DNA of 64,000 bases from Saprospiraceae bacterium (GCA_027488135.1 JAIYCH010000056.1:62001-126000); one strand, 5' to 3'; shown: positions 17,939 to 27,528, counted from the first letter of the stretch. Program-made: numbers and translations. The notes: a model not told the origin generated them from the letters alone.

Positions 17939-19951
17939 ATGAAAGGAATATATCTGTTCATTTTTCTAATTACCGCAATAACATTGAACAGCCAGGCTAT
18001 TTATGAAAATTCTGTTGATTATCCCGTTTATGACGGAGATGATCTAGGGGTTATCTGGAAGGGTAATGAGGTTAATATCAATGTTTGGTCACCTACCGCT
18101 TCTGATGTTTCTTTTCAACTATATAAGTCTGGGGTTGGGGGTAATCCATTGAAAGTCATTGCTTTAAAAAAGCAGATAAAGGGTAATTGGACATATAAAC
18201 TTGTAGGTAATTGGGAGGGATACTATTATACCTTTAAAATCAAATACAAGAATACCTGGTTAAATGAAGTACCTGATCCATACGCGAAAGCTGTAGGAGT
18301 AAATGGCGACAGAGGTATGATTGTGAATCTGGAGAAAACAAATCCAGACTTTTGGGAATTTGATAAAAGTCCTGTGTTAAAATATCAGACCGATGCCATA
18401 ATTTATGAACTACATGTCAGAGATGCCTCTATCCATCCTCAAAGTGGCATTGTAAATAAAGGAAAATTCTTGGGATTAACAGAGGTTGGAACAAAATCTC
18501 CCATGGGATTACCTACGGGTCTCGATTATATAAAAAATTTAGGGGTAACGCATGTTCACCTTTTACCGTCTTTTGATTTTAAGTCATTAGATGAATCTAA
18601 ATCCACCCCACAATATAATTGGGGGTATGATCCTAAAAACTATAATGTACCTGAAGGCTCTTATGCTACCAATCCTTATGACGGAAATGTTAGGATAAAT
18701 GAGTTTAAAAAATTAATTCAAACCTTTCATAGCAATAATATAGGTGTTATTCTCGATGTTGTTTATAACCATACAGGAGATACTGAAAACGCTATTTTTA
18801 ATCAGTTGGTGCCCAATTATTATTATCGACAAAATAGTGAGGGTGGATTTTCTAACGCCTCTGCTTGCGGTAATGAAACAGCTTCCGAAAGGCCCATGTT
18901 TAGAAAATTTATGATAGAATCTTTGCTCTACTGGGTAAACGAGTATCATATCGATGGTTTTCGGTTCGATTTAATGGGTATTCATGATCTAAATACCATG
19001 AAACTTATTAGGGATACCCTCATTAAAGTGAAACCTGATATTCTTTTGTATGGAGAGGGTTGGACGGCAAGTGGTAGCCCTTTACCTGATAATGAAAGAG
19101 CTATAAAGGCAAATATTAAAGATTTAACTGGTATTGCTGCTTTTTCTGATGAAATAAGAGATGGACTCAAAGGTCATGTATTTACTCCCTCGGAAAAGGG
19201 TTTTATTAGTGGTAAGCATGATTTAGCGGAATCTGTTCGTTTCGGTATCGTTGGGGGTGTATTTCATCCGCAAATCAATTATGAAAAGGTAAATTATACT
19301 AAAGCTCCCTGGGCTGTGGAACCTAATCAAACGGTCGTTTATACGTCTTGTCACGATAATCACACCTTGTGGGATAGACTGGAAATAGCCAATCCAACGG
19401 TTTCTGTTCAGGATAGAACCTCTATGCAAAAATTAGCTATGGGAATCGTGCTGACGTCTCAGGGTATTTCCTTTTTGCATGCAGGTTGTGAATTTTTAAG
19501 AACGAAGAATGGAGTGGAAAATTCTTATGAATCTCCTGACGCGATAAACCAAATAGATTGGGTAAGGAAAGACTCAAATAGTGTGGTTATGGATTATGTT
19601 CAAAAGTTGATTCAACTTAGGAAAACTCATTCGGCTTTTAGGTTGGTAAATGCAGCGGACATTCGTCAACATATTACATTCAACAAAGAGCCAAAGGATG
19701 GCTTGGTTGAATACAGTATCGAGAGAGCGCCGAATGAACCCTGGAAATATATTCATGTTTTGATCAATGGCACAGACAAAGACCAAAATATTAGCTTACC
19801 TTATGCAGATTGGAAAACAGTCGTGGATGATCAAAATGTTTTTCTTCAGCCAGAAGGTGGTTTTATGGGTAGGAGTGCAAAAATTAAACCTTTTAGTATG
19901 CTCATCTTACAATGTGACGAATACCTTATAGAGCCAAACCTTAAAGAGTAA
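17939..19951 (+). CDS. pulA: Secreted type I pullulanase (GH13)
   Basis: A 670-residue alpha-amylase-superfamily debranching enzyme that hydrolyses alpha-1,6 linkages in pullulan, starch or glycogen. A signal peptide (residues 1-19) is followed by a CBM48-like domain (about 30-140) and the catalytic barrel. The type I pullulanase signature YNWGYDP is at 226-232, the nucleophile Asp344 in DGFRFDLMG, the acid Glu373 in YGEGW and the transition-state stabiliser in SCHDNH near 466. The length is typical of the short, single-CBM form. The signal peptide without T9SS tail suggests a periplasmic site, where oligosaccharides imported across the outer membrane would be trimmed. Confidence 0.93.
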   Translation: MKGIYLFIFLITAITLNSQAIYENSVDYPVYDGDDLGVIWKGNEVNINVWSPTASDVSFQLYKSGVGGNPLKVIALKKQIKGNWTYKLVGNWEGYYYTFKIKYKNTWLNEVPDPYAKAVGVNGDRGMIVNLEKTNPDFWEFDKSPVLKYQTDAIIYELHVRDASIHPQSGIVNKGKFLGLTEVGTKSPMGLPTGLDYIKNLGVTHVHLLPSFDFKSLDESKSTPQYNWGYDPKNYNVPEGSYATNPYDGNVRINEFKKLIQTFHSNNIGVILDVVYNHTGDTENAIFNQLVPNYYYRQNSEGGFSNASACGNETASERPMFRKFMIESLLYWVNEYHIDGFRFDLMGIHDLNTMKLIRDTLIKVKPDILLYGEGWTASGSPLPDNERAIKANIKDLTGIAAFSDEIRDGLKGHVFTPSEKGFISGKHDLAESVRFGIVGGVFHPQINYEKVNYTKAPWAVEPNQTVVYTSCHDNHTLWDRLEIANPTVSVQDRTSMQKLAMGIVLTSQGISFLHAGCEFLRTKNGVENSYESPDAINQIDWVRKDSNSVVMDYVQKLIQLRKTHSAFRLVNAADIRQHITFNKEPKDGLVEYSIERAPNEPWKYIHVLINGTDKDQNISLPYADWKTVVDDQNVFLQPEGGFMGRSAKIKPFSMLILQCDEYLIEPNLKE

Positions 19952-19994
19952 TTGGTTCAGAACTCATCGATTTTAATTTTAATTTTTATATCCC

Positions 19995-20558
19995 ATGAAG
20001 TTTTACACAAATTTAAACCATTTACTTTTATTTCTAATTTGCAGCACTTTTTATGGTTGTAAATCAGATGAAAGTATTGAAAATGAAACAGAAAAAAGTC
20101 CTCCTGTCTTTCAAATGACAGATGTTGGGCCTGAAACTGTGCCTTTGATAGAGAAAGAGGTTGAGAGAATTGTGAAGGAAATGAACGATTATGAGGTCAA
20201 AGGTCCCATCACCGTAAAACATGTCGATGGCCTCGCTGAAATGACTTTGTACAATTTAGAAGGTGTTCCCGTCGTTATAAAAACACAGAAAGCACAAACT
20301 GAACAATGGTTTTTTCTTTACAACAGAAGAGTTATTTATTTAAGGGAGTTGATTTATCAAGATGATTCATTGACCGAAAATAAATTTTATTATTCTAACA
20401 CTGCTATGGTTAATGCCACTCAAAAGGAGGCAGAAAATCAATCTGATTTGTCGAAAGCCACCTCCTCTAAATTCAGAAAGGGCTTCAATAAGGATTATCG
20501 CTTGGATGTGCGTGAAGTAAATTTTTTAGTCATTGGTTTCCTGTACGGAGATTTATAA
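19995..20558 (+). CDS. Lipoprotein of unknown function
   Basis: A 187-residue protein with a clear lipoprotein signal: a hydrophobic stretch at 8-18 and lipobox FYGC (Cys22). The mature part starts with an acidic Ser/Glu-rich linker and contains a stretch with alternating strands (AEMTLYNLEGVPVVIKTQ and FYYSNTAMVNAT). I do not recognise a family. It follows the pullulanase after 43 bases and precedes the protease gene by 35 bases in the same direction, so it may belong to the same transcript. Confidence 0.7.
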   Translation: MKFYTNLNHLLLFLICSTFYGCKSDESIENETEKSPPVFQMTDVGPETVPLIEKEVERIVKEMNDYEVKGPITVKHVDGLAEMTLYNLEGVPVVIKTQKAQTEQWFFLYNRRVIYLRELIYQDDSLTENKFYYSNTAMVNATQKEAENQSDLSKATSSKFRKGFNKDYRLDVREVNFLVIGFLYGDL

Positions 20559-20593
20559 CCTAAGTAGTATTTACTGCTAACTTCTATTTTTTA

Positions 20594-22495
20594 ATGAATT
20601 CAGGTCAAAAAATTATATTTTTTTTCCTTTTGATTATACCGTTCATGGGGTTTTGTCAAAATCCTGTGGAGGTTAATCAAAGGGTTGATTATTTTCCATT
20701 ACCTGAGCCAGATTGGGTGGAAGTTAAAAAATCAGATAGTTTATATCCTGGAAATAGGGTCTCAGTACCTGTACTCGTTGATTTGAATCTACAAAATAGT
20801 GGTAAATGGTCCACAGACCAAATTGGCTATCGTCGTTGGAATCTTACCATTGAGGCCTCAAATTCTGCCTTAGCTTTAGCCGCACTTTTGGATACTTTTA
20901 GTTTGTCAGATGGAGCAGTATTGTCGGTTTTTATAGATAATAATGATTTTCCCTCGTCTAGGTACATAGGGACATCAGGAATAATAGAGAAAAAATTGTT
21001 GGGTTTTTTTTCCTCTAATAAAATAAGATTAGAACTTATAGAGCCGCCAAAATCTGAAATTAAAAGCGTTATTCATATTTTTAGAATGGATATCGGATAT
21101 AAACCTGTTTTTGATAAGGTAGAAAGTGATGTTTCCAAAGGAAATAGTGAAACCTTAGGTTTTGGTGCGTCTGAAGCATGTCATACAAATATTATTTGCC
21201 CGGAAGGGGATATCATTCAAAAGGAGAAAAATGGTATTTGTAGAATCTATGTGGTTGTCAAAGAGGGTATTGGCTTTTGTACAGGAAATTTGATGAGTAA
21301 TACTAAAAAGGACGGAAAACCTCTTGTATTATCTGCCTTCCACTGCCAGGATGGTTACACGCCCATGTATGATTTTTGGAGATTCGATTTTAATTATCAA
21401 TCTCAGACTTGTAATCAACCTGCTATCGAACCCGTTTTTTCCTATATTCAAGGAGCTAAATTACTGGCGGGCAGACTCGAAAATGATTTTATTCTGTTCG
21501 AACTTTCTGGCTCAATTCCTTCTTCTTTCAATCCTTATTTTTTAGGTTGGAATAGGTCCGCTGTTGGACCACAGAAGAGTAAAATGGCGCATCATCCCAA
21601 AGGGGATATTAAAAAGATTTCTATTTCAAATCGTCCTGCACCTGTTTTTACCAGTACCATTAAATGGGACAATAATAGAATATCACCTGCGAATCATCAT
21701 TTTTTAGTTCAATATACCTTCGGTTCATTTGAAATAGGTTCTTCTGGTTGCGCCTTACTCAATGAATCTAATCAATTAACAGGTCTATTACATGGTGGGT
21801 CAGCAAATTGTACTGTATCAAGTGGTTATTTTTCTCGTTTCTCCTTGTCATGGGAAGGTGGTGGAACACCATCCACTCGTTTAAAAGATTGGCTTGATCC
21901 CATTTTATCTGATTCCATGCAAATCATGGGGTTAGATAACCCTCTGGTAGAAAATGGAAAGGTTGCTGGCGTTATATATACGGAAACCAATACGCCAATC
22001 CCAAACACAAACGTGCTGTTAATTGGGGATAATGGTTTTTCCGTCTCTACCGTTTCTGATGCTCAAGGAAATTATTCTTTTTCCGGTTTATCAACGGGTA
22101 AAAATTATATCTTGGATTTTGCCAAATCTAGCTCAATATTAAATGGTTTGTCCACTTTTGATTTATTGCAGGTCCAGAAGCATATTCTCAATAGGGAAAT
22201 CTTAAAAAGTCCATTTAAAATGCTGGCCGCCGATGTGAATAATTCAGGGAGTATTTCCACCTCAGATCTTATTTTATTAAAACGTGCGCTTTTGGGATTA
22301 ACAACCAGTTTTGAAAAAGTGCCGATCTGGCAATTTATTCCATTTGAAAATGGTTTTATGAATATTGCTGCTCCTCTTTTAGGGCTCAACTTAAACGCCT
22401 TTATGGTCCAAAATCTTCAATCCCCCATTCTTGATAAAGATTTTATTGGTGTAAAAGCAGGGGATATAAATAATTCGGCCTCAGTAAATGAATAA
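20594..22495 (+). CDS. Trypsin-like serine endopeptidase with CarboxypepD_reg and dockerin-like tail
   Basis: A 633-residue secreted protein. The signal peptide (residues 1-21) is followed by a lysyl-endopeptidase-like S1 protease domain with triad candidates His250 (SAFHC), Asp298 (ENDFILFE) and Ser384 (GSSGCALL), and several Cys. At about 455-510 is a carboxypeptidase regulatory-like beta domain (VAGVIYTETNTPIPNTNVLL ... GNYSFSGL). From about 517 onward there is a dockerin-like pair (LSTFDLLQVQKHIL and DVNNSGSISTSDLILLKRALLG). The protein ends inside a further loop of that type (AGDINNSASVNE), where relatives usually continue to a T9SS sorting domain. It lacks that domain, so it may be C-terminally shortened. 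Confidence 0.8.
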   Translation: MNSGQKIIFFFLLIIPFMGFCQNPVEVNQRVDYFPLPEPDWVEVKKSDSLYPGNRVSVPVLVDLNLQNSGKWSTDQIGYRRWNLTIEASNSALALAALLDTFSLSDGAVLSVFIDNNDFPSSRYIGTSGIIEKKLLGFFSSNKIRLELIEPPKSEIKSVIHIFRMDIGYKPVFDKVESDVSKGNSETLGFGASEACHTNIICPEGDIIQKEKNGICRIYVVVKEGIGFCTGNLMSNTKKDGKPLVLSAFHCQDGYTPMYDFWRFDFNYQSQTCNQPAIEPVFSYIQGAKLLAGRLENDFILFELSGSIPSSFNPYFLGWNRSAVGPQKSKMAHHPKGDIKKISISNRPAPVFTSTIKWDNNRISPANHHFLVQYTFGSFEIGSSGCALLNESNQLTGLLHGGSANCTVSSGYFSRFSLSWEGGGTPSTRLKDWLDPILSDSMQIMGLDNPLVENGKVAGVIYTETNTPIPNTNVLLIGDNGFSVSTVSDAQGNYSFSGLSTGKNYILDFAKSSSILNGLSTFDLLQVQKHILNREILKSPFKMLAADVNNSGSISTSDLILLKRALLGLTTSFEKVPIWQFIPFENGFMNIAAPLLGLNLNAFMVQNLQSPILDKDFIGVKAGDINNSASVNE

Positions 22496-22583
22496 TTGAA
22501 TCATTTATTTCCCCAGCACCAATAATTATTTCATAAGCAGGCGACTTTTGAATAAGAAATCGTCTCAAAAATATGAAAATAAA

Positions 22584-25007
22584 TTACTCCATTTTAATCC
22601 ATTTCTCTATTTGAGCATACCCTTTTTCATTCTGCCATAATATAATATATAAACCAGGCACTACGTCTCTGCCAAGCCTGATATTTTCCTGACCCTCAAC
22701 CTTAATTTGCTGTTGTAATTGACCATTTTGATTGTAAAGTGCTAAGGTTCCAGTCCTATTTTGTTCTTTTTCATCAAATTGTATCATCGCTTCCAATTTT
22801 CCTGGATTAGGATAAACACGGAAAGCTTTATGTTTAAAAATAGGTTGGAGGCTAGTCTGAATGGATGGTTCGATGCTAAAGTTATCAATTCCTGCTTCCA
22901 CTAAATGGGCACTTGTACCCAGATCGCCAACGATAAAATGAAGGTTATTTTTTGTTCCTGTTTTTATCTTTTTTTGAATATCATTAATGACAAGCGTCTT
23001 CCAGTTTGGGGTATTTTCAAATTGTTTATGAAGTAGTATGGAATCACCTAAGCCATTGGTGGCATAAATAAATAAGGTATCATTTGGTGTGGAACTACCT
23101 CCTGAATTAAAAAACCATAAATCCACACTTAAATTGAGTTGTACATTAGGAGCAAAAGTCATTGCAGGCGAATGCAATTGCGTTATACCATTGTCTATGT
23201 CCCCAACGCCTGGATCACCGCCTATATTTCCAGTTACAAAAGCATTGTTGCCTTCGTCATTTGGACTATCATTAAATGGTGCTGAAATCAGATTATTATA
23301 TTTGGTACCAATAGGAGTGCCTCTTTCCCATTTACCAACTGTTGAAGTATTTGTAATGGTCCAGCCTAAGTCAAAATTGAAATTATCAAAATATCCTGTG
23401 AAAAGCTTTTCATTAACATTTTGATTGGAAGGAAGGGTAATATTTTTAAAAATCAAAGGTTTAAAACCCCATTTTCCTGCTGAAAATTGATAGGTTGAAG
23501 GAAAGAGATTTGTTAACGAAAATGATCCATTTTCTAACGTTTTTGAATTTGTCGATAAGATGCCTTCTGTGAATAAGCCCACTTCTGCATTTGAAACAGG
23601 TAAACCAGATTCATTTGAAATAATCCTTCCAACAAGGTTTGAAGTAGACATTTGCTTTAAATAAATAGTATCATTTTTTATTGATAAGGAATTTGAGAGT
23701 AGCTTTGATGTTCTTTTTGTTTCAAAACCATTTTTGCTTACCACAAGGCTAATCATGCCAGTTTCCGGGGTCCCCGTTTTAAAGCGTCCAAAACCGTCGG
23801 ACAGTATTTCTCTACTAATTAATCCTTCAAGAATAACTTTAGCCCCATTTACAGGTGTTTTCGTGACTGAATCAATTACTATACCCTCAAAACGAGCCGC
23901 CTTTGTGTAATTTGGTTGATAAATAAAAAGGCCGTTATCCATATCACTGGCAAGAATTAGACCAGAAGGGAGTAATGGATAAGCGCCCCAGCATCCATTT
24001 CCGCCTTTTGTGGTTCTACCAATGCCTATTTCTATCATATTGGACGGGTCGGAAACATCTGCTACTGAAACACCTTCGTCATACCAGGAGGTTACAATAA
24101 AACTTCCTTTAGCATTTTTAATAAAATGGGTATTGTGGGGCAGGGAGTTTTGGTTTAGTAAAACGGGTGGACGAAAACTTTGTAATAATTTTATATCAAA
24201 AGGATTTCCAACGGAATAGGCATCGACTTTACCCTGTGGTTTTTCGTCGGTGGTAAATAGGTATTTATGGTCATCAGACAACCAAACATTATGTGTAAAT
24301 CGAGTAGTGGTAGGTTGCGTAGCTAATTTGACAATATTTTTTTTATCTTTTATATGATAAATTGAAAAATTGCCTGCATATATTTCAGCACTATATAAGG
24401 TATCGTTACGAACATAATTGGCGTGGCTATAAATAGCATCTGCGGCACCGACGAAAATGGGTTCCTCAGGATTATTATTTAAATCGTATATTAAAACGCC
24501 GCCAGATTGTGGGGAGCAGCCTGATAAGTACATAAAACCTTTTTCATCAATCCATAAAGTATGACAGTTCCCAACATTGCCGGGATTAACGGGAGTAGGT
24601 GCAGGTAAACGGCTATATTTATACGTGATTTTATTAGGAGCTTCTGCCATATTAATAATCAGCACCCCTTGATTTCCTTGGTCAGCGGTTACATATATAT
24701 GATTTTTATAAGATTTCATATCTCTCCAAATGGAGGTATTTCCTGGAATAAAAGTATCTCTTTTTGGATTTTTTGGATCTTTTAATGAATAAATGGCCGT
24801 TCCAGTTGTGGTACCTAAAATGGCATATTCAAGGCCATCTTTTCCTACAAATCCCCAAATATCATTATATTGATTATACTCATCAGTTTGACTTAACTTT
24901 AACAAATTAATATCTGAAGACCCGTATGAATTTTGATATTTAATTACCTGCTGGGCGTAAAATATGGAAGGGATTAAAACAAGGATTAGGGCTAGTGATT
25001 TTTTCAT
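22584..25007 (-). CDS. Choice-of-anchor B family protein, T9SS type A cargo
   Basis: An 807-residue secreted protein. A signal peptide (KSLALILVLIPSIFYAQ) is followed by a seven-bladed-propeller-like choice-of-anchor B region with LVIVD-type repeats (GTTTGTAIYSLKDPKNPKRD, YVTADQGNQGVLIINM, GVSVADVSDPSNMIEIG) to about 370. Two carboxypeptidase regulatory-like beta domains (ARFEGIVIDSVTKTPVNGAK; LVGRIISNESGLPVSNAEV), a lectin-like jelly roll (FNFDLGWTITNTSTVGKWER) and a type A sorting domain (FRVYPNPGKLEAMIQF ... DVVPGLYIILW) follow. It would be exported through T9SS and attached to the cell surface. Its function is unknown. Confidence 0.85.
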   Translation of the reverse strand: MKKSLALILVLIPSIFYAQQVIKYQNSYGSSDINLLKLSQTDEYNQYNDIWGFVGKDGLEYAILGTTTGTAIYSLKDPKNPKRDTFIPGNTSIWRDMKSYKNHIYVTADQGNQGVLIINMAEAPNKITYKYSRLPAPTPVNPGNVGNCHTLWIDEKGFMYLSGCSPQSGGVLIYDLNNNPEEPIFVGAADAIYSHANYVRNDTLYSAEIYAGNFSIYHIKDKKNIVKLATQPTTTRFTHNVWLSDDHKYLFTTDEKPQGKVDAYSVGNPFDIKLLQSFRPPVLLNQNSLPHNTHFIKNAKGSFIVTSWYDEGVSVADVSDPSNMIEIGIGRTTKGGNGCWGAYPLLPSGLILASDMDNGLFIYQPNYTKAARFEGIVIDSVTKTPVNGAKVILEGLISREILSDGFGRFKTGTPETGMISLVVSKNGFETKRTSKLLSNSLSIKNDTIYLKQMSTSNLVGRIISNESGLPVSNAEVGLFTEGILSTNSKTLENGSFSLTNLFPSTYQFSAGKWGFKPLIFKNITLPSNQNVNEKLFTGYFDNFNFDLGWTITNTSTVGKWERGTPIGTKYNNLISAPFNDSPNDEGNNAFVTGNIGGDPGVGDIDNGITQLHSPAMTFAPNVQLNLSVDLWFFNSGGSSTPNDTLFIYATNGLGDSILLHKQFENTPNWKTLVINDIQKKIKTGTKNNLHFIVGDLGTSAHLVEAGIDNFSIEPSIQTSLQPIFKHKAFRVYPNPGKLEAMIQFDEKEQNRTGTLALYNQNGQLQQQIKVEGQENIRLGRDVVPGLYIILWQNEKGYAQIEKWIKME

Positions 25008-25011
25008 TTTA

Positions 25012-25443
25012 TTATTTTAAAGGAATTACGGCTAAAGTAATTCTTGAGGTGCAAGTTAATTGGTTTTTTGCATTGCAAATATCTATTTGCCATACCTGTA
25101 TGGTTTTACCAATTCGTATTGGCTTTACAGTGCCAGTAACAGGAGGTTCGCCCTCTTTTACTGCTTTTAAATGGTTAGCATTTATTTCTACACCAACAAT
25201 TGTGTGTGTATTTAAATTTTCCAGACATAAAGTACCTGCAAAACTACCTAAGGATTCTGCTAATGCAACACTTGCTCCACCATGTAAAATTCTAAAGGGT
25301 TGAACGGTTCTATGATCTACCGGCATAGAGGCTTTAATAAAATCAGGGCCAATTTCTACAATTTGAATACCTAAAGTGTCCATGAGCGTATTCCTGCCCA
25401 TTTCATTTATAACGGTTTCGTTTATGGGTTGTTTCCAGATCAT
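25012..25443 (-). CDS. Hotdog-fold thioesterase (PaaI/EntH-like)
   Basis: A cytoplasmic acyl-CoA or aryl-CoA thioesterase of 143 residues. The signature VQPFRILHGGASVALAESLGS contains the HGG and catalytic Glu of the PaaI/YbdB hotdog group, and NANHLKAVKEGEP is the usual second block. I choose the ATG at 25443 (MIWKQPINE) because family members begin at that Met; the longer frame to 25479 would need a TTG start. It ends four bases before the choice-of-anchor B gene begins, so the two minus-strand genes are probably cotranscribed. Confidence 0.88.
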   Translation of the reverse strand: MIWKQPINETVINEMGRNTLMDTLGIQIVEIGPDFIKASMPVDHRTVQPFRILHGGASVALAESLGSFAGTLCLENLNTHTIVGVEINANHLKAVKEGEPPVTGTVKPIRIGKTIQVWQIDICNAKNQLTCTSRITLAVIPLK

Positions 25444-25544
25444 TTTGAGTTTTTTTTCATTAAAGGAATGGCTCTGCAAGTTATTGAAATATATAATGAA
25501 AGATTTTATTTTCCTCTTTAAACATTAAAACAAAATACTTTGTT

Positions 25545-26720
25545 ATGACTTCACTCAAATTTTCAACCTTTAAAAATTCAAAATCGGTGAACCTACTGTA
25601 TGAAAATGCCTGTGAATTTTTAAGTTTGTTTTATAAAGAATCAAACCTTCCCCATTTAAAAGAAAGGTTGATGGAGGTTGCGGATGAAATTAACGAATCA
25701 GGTACATATACTCAAACCATAGATGAAATTGAGTTTGGGGTTTCTGTCGCCTGGAGGAATAGTAATAGATGCATTGGAAGGCTTTTCTGGAAATCAATTA
25801 AAATAGTTGACTGCAGAAAGGTAAAGACGGTTGACGAAATTAAAAAGGCCGTATTTAACCATTTAGAAATGGCTTATGGTAATGGAAAGATTAAGCCTTT
25901 TTTAACTTTATTCGCACCGGAAAACAAAAATGGTTTTGCTCCATTACGAATTTGGAATAATCAACTCATTAGATATGCTGCCTACAGATCTGAAGGCAAA
26001 ATTTTAGGTGATCCTGCACAACTCGAATTTACTGATAAATGTCTTGAACTTGGATGGAATGGACGAGGTACTGAATTTGATGTTTTACCTGTCGTTTTTC
26101 AATTTGAGGGTGAAAATCCTGCGTTTTTTGAAATTCCGTCTCATTTAATTAAAGAAATTCCTATTTCTCATCCAGATTTATCATGGTTTACCGCATTAGG
26201 ATTAAAATGGAATGCATTACCTGTTATTTCAGATATGGTTCTCGAAATGGGTGGAATTCATTATCCTGCAGCACCATTCAATGGCTGGTATATGGTAACT
26301 GAAATTGGAGCGAGAAATTTAGGCGATATTAACAGGTATAATAAACTTCCCTTAATCGCAGAAAAAATGGGTTTAAACATTGGGGGTAAAGATTTATTCT
26401 GGAAGGATAGGGCTATGCTTGAATTAAATTATGCCGTAAAATATTCTTTTGAAAAATTGGGGGTTTCTATGACCGATCACCATGAAGCCTCAATACAGTT
26501 TATGAAATTTATAGCGCAGGAAAATAAACTTGGCAGGGAGGTGATGGCAGATTGGGTTTGGATTGTTCCTCCGGTTTCTGGTTCAACATTGGAGGTATTT
26601 CATACTAATTTTGAAAACAAAGTACTAAGCCCTAACTTTTATTATAATACGCCTGCCTGGAAAAAGGTCGATATTCAAACTTCAAAAAAGTGCCCTTTTC
26701 ATATATTTTCTAAAAAATAA
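25545..26720 (+). CDS. nos: Bacterial nitric oxide synthase, oxygenase domain
   Basis: A 391-residue heme enzyme that oxidises L-arginine to citrulline and nitric oxide. Heme-thiolate Cys76 lies in AWRNSNRCIGRLFW, the arginine-binding Glu253 in FNGWYMVTEIGARN, and the pterin/dimer-contact stretch DWVWIVPPVSGS at 336-347. Ile228 in LPVISDMVLEMGG aligns with the NO-gate position that is Ile in Bacillus and Val in mammals. It lacks the N-terminal zinc hook and any flavodoxin/reductase domain, like Bacillus and Staphylococcus enzymes, so electrons must come from a separate reductase; the FNR at 8.8 kb is one conceivable donor. It is convergent with the proteorhodopsin gene. Confidence 0.96.
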   Translation: MTSLKFSTFKNSKSVNLLYENACEFLSLFYKESNLPHLKERLMEVADEINESGTYTQTIDEIEFGVSVAWRNSNRCIGRLFWKSIKIVDCRKVKTVDEIKKAVFNHLEMAYGNGKIKPFLTLFAPENKNGFAPLRIWNNQLIRYAAYRSEGKILGDPAQLEFTDKCLELGWNGRGTEFDVLPVVFQFEGENPAFFEIPSHLIKEIPISHPDLSWFTALGLKWNALPVISDMVLEMGGIHYPAAPFNGWYMVTEIGARNLGDINRYNKLPLIAEKMGLNIGGKDLFWKDRAMLELNYAVKYSFEKLGVSMTDHHEASIQFMKFIAQENKLGREVMADWVWIVPPVSGSTLEVFHTNFENKVLSPNFYYNTPAWKKVDIQTSKKCPFHIFSKK

Positions 26721-26754
26721 AATGAGGAATACATCATGTGACGTATTCCTCATT
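26708..26754 (-). terminator. Intrinsic terminator of the proteorhodopsin operon
   Basis: A 12-bp perfect stem (26721-26732 with 26743-26754). On the minus strand it is followed by TTTTATTTTTT, making it a good terminator for the opsin transcript. On the plus strand no T run follows, so it serves nos only weakly. The T run overlaps the nos stop codon. Confidence 0.8.
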
Positions 26755-26769
26755 GAAAGGGAGACTTTC

Positions 26770-27492
26770 TTATTTAGATACAGCCAAAGAATAAATGACT
26801 AATCCAAATCCAATTTTGTTTACAGCATCACCAATGTTATAGATAATGTCTAATGACTCTAATGGTAAAACACCGTCTAACCAACCACCAGGAATGGCCA
26901 TGTAACCAATTGGATAGATTGCCCAACCAACTAATACGAACCAACCTAATGTTTTGAATGCACCTTGTAATGCTGGGTCATTTGAGTTTCCAGCCAATTT
27001 CTTAGCTGATCCTAACCATACTTCATAAAGAATACCTACGTATCCGATAGTTGAAATGAAACCCCATAATACTGACTGCTCACGGTAAATAGTTTCACCT
27101 AAATAACCAGCAATCAACATTAATAATGAGTAAGCAATCATCTTCCATAACAATGATACAGTAGCACCAAATGCCTTTAAGATTAAATAGAACTCAACGC
27201 ACATTAATGGTACAGTTAAAATCCAGTCGATGTAACGGAAAGAAGTAGGAGAAGTACCATTTTCTGCCCAAAATGAGCGCATGTAGAAATAATGTACTGC
27301 TGCAATTCCCGTAATCAAACCAGAAATTAACAATGAATCTTTCCATTTTCCTGATACATTGGTCATTTGAACAAAAAAGAATACTGTTGAAGCTAACATT
27401 GCCATTGAGCCAATGAAAAATGTAAAGCCAACATAATCACCTTCTTTTAAGGTTGCAAGAAACAGGTTTGAAAAGTTTTGTAATGCATCCAT
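26770..27492 (-). CDS. Proteorhodopsin, light-driven outward proton pump
   Basis: A 240-residue seven-helix retinal protein of the inner membrane. In helix C, RYIDWILTVPLMCVEF carries the proton acceptor Asp89, Thr93 and proton donor Glu100, the DTE pattern of proton pumps. His67 matches the His that pairs with the acceptor, and Lys226 (DAVNKIGFG) forms the Schiff base. Met97 is at the spectral tuning site (Leu/Gln105 of the marine enzyme), which implies green absorption. In helix E, WGFISTIGYVGILY places Gly144 where bacteriorhodopsin has Trp138; a Gly there opens the fenestration used by antenna carotenoids in xanthorhodopsin and Gloeobacter rhodopsin. It lies 36 bases after blh. Confidence 0.97.
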   Translation of the reverse strand: MDALQNFSNLFLATLKEGDYVGFTFFIGSMAMLASTVFFFVQMTNVSGKWKDSLLISGLITGIAAVHYFYMRSFWAENGTSPTSFRYIDWILTVPLMCVEFYLILKAFGATVSLLWKMIAYSLLMLIAGYLGETIYREQSVLWGFISTIGYVGILYEVWLGSAKKLAGNSNDPALQGAFKTLGWFVLVGWAIYPIGYMAIPGGWLDGVLPLESLDIIYNIGDAVNKIGFGLVIYSLAVSK

Positions 27493-27528
27493 AGCAAAAT
27501 TTATTTAAGTTGTTAAAAAATTACGTTG

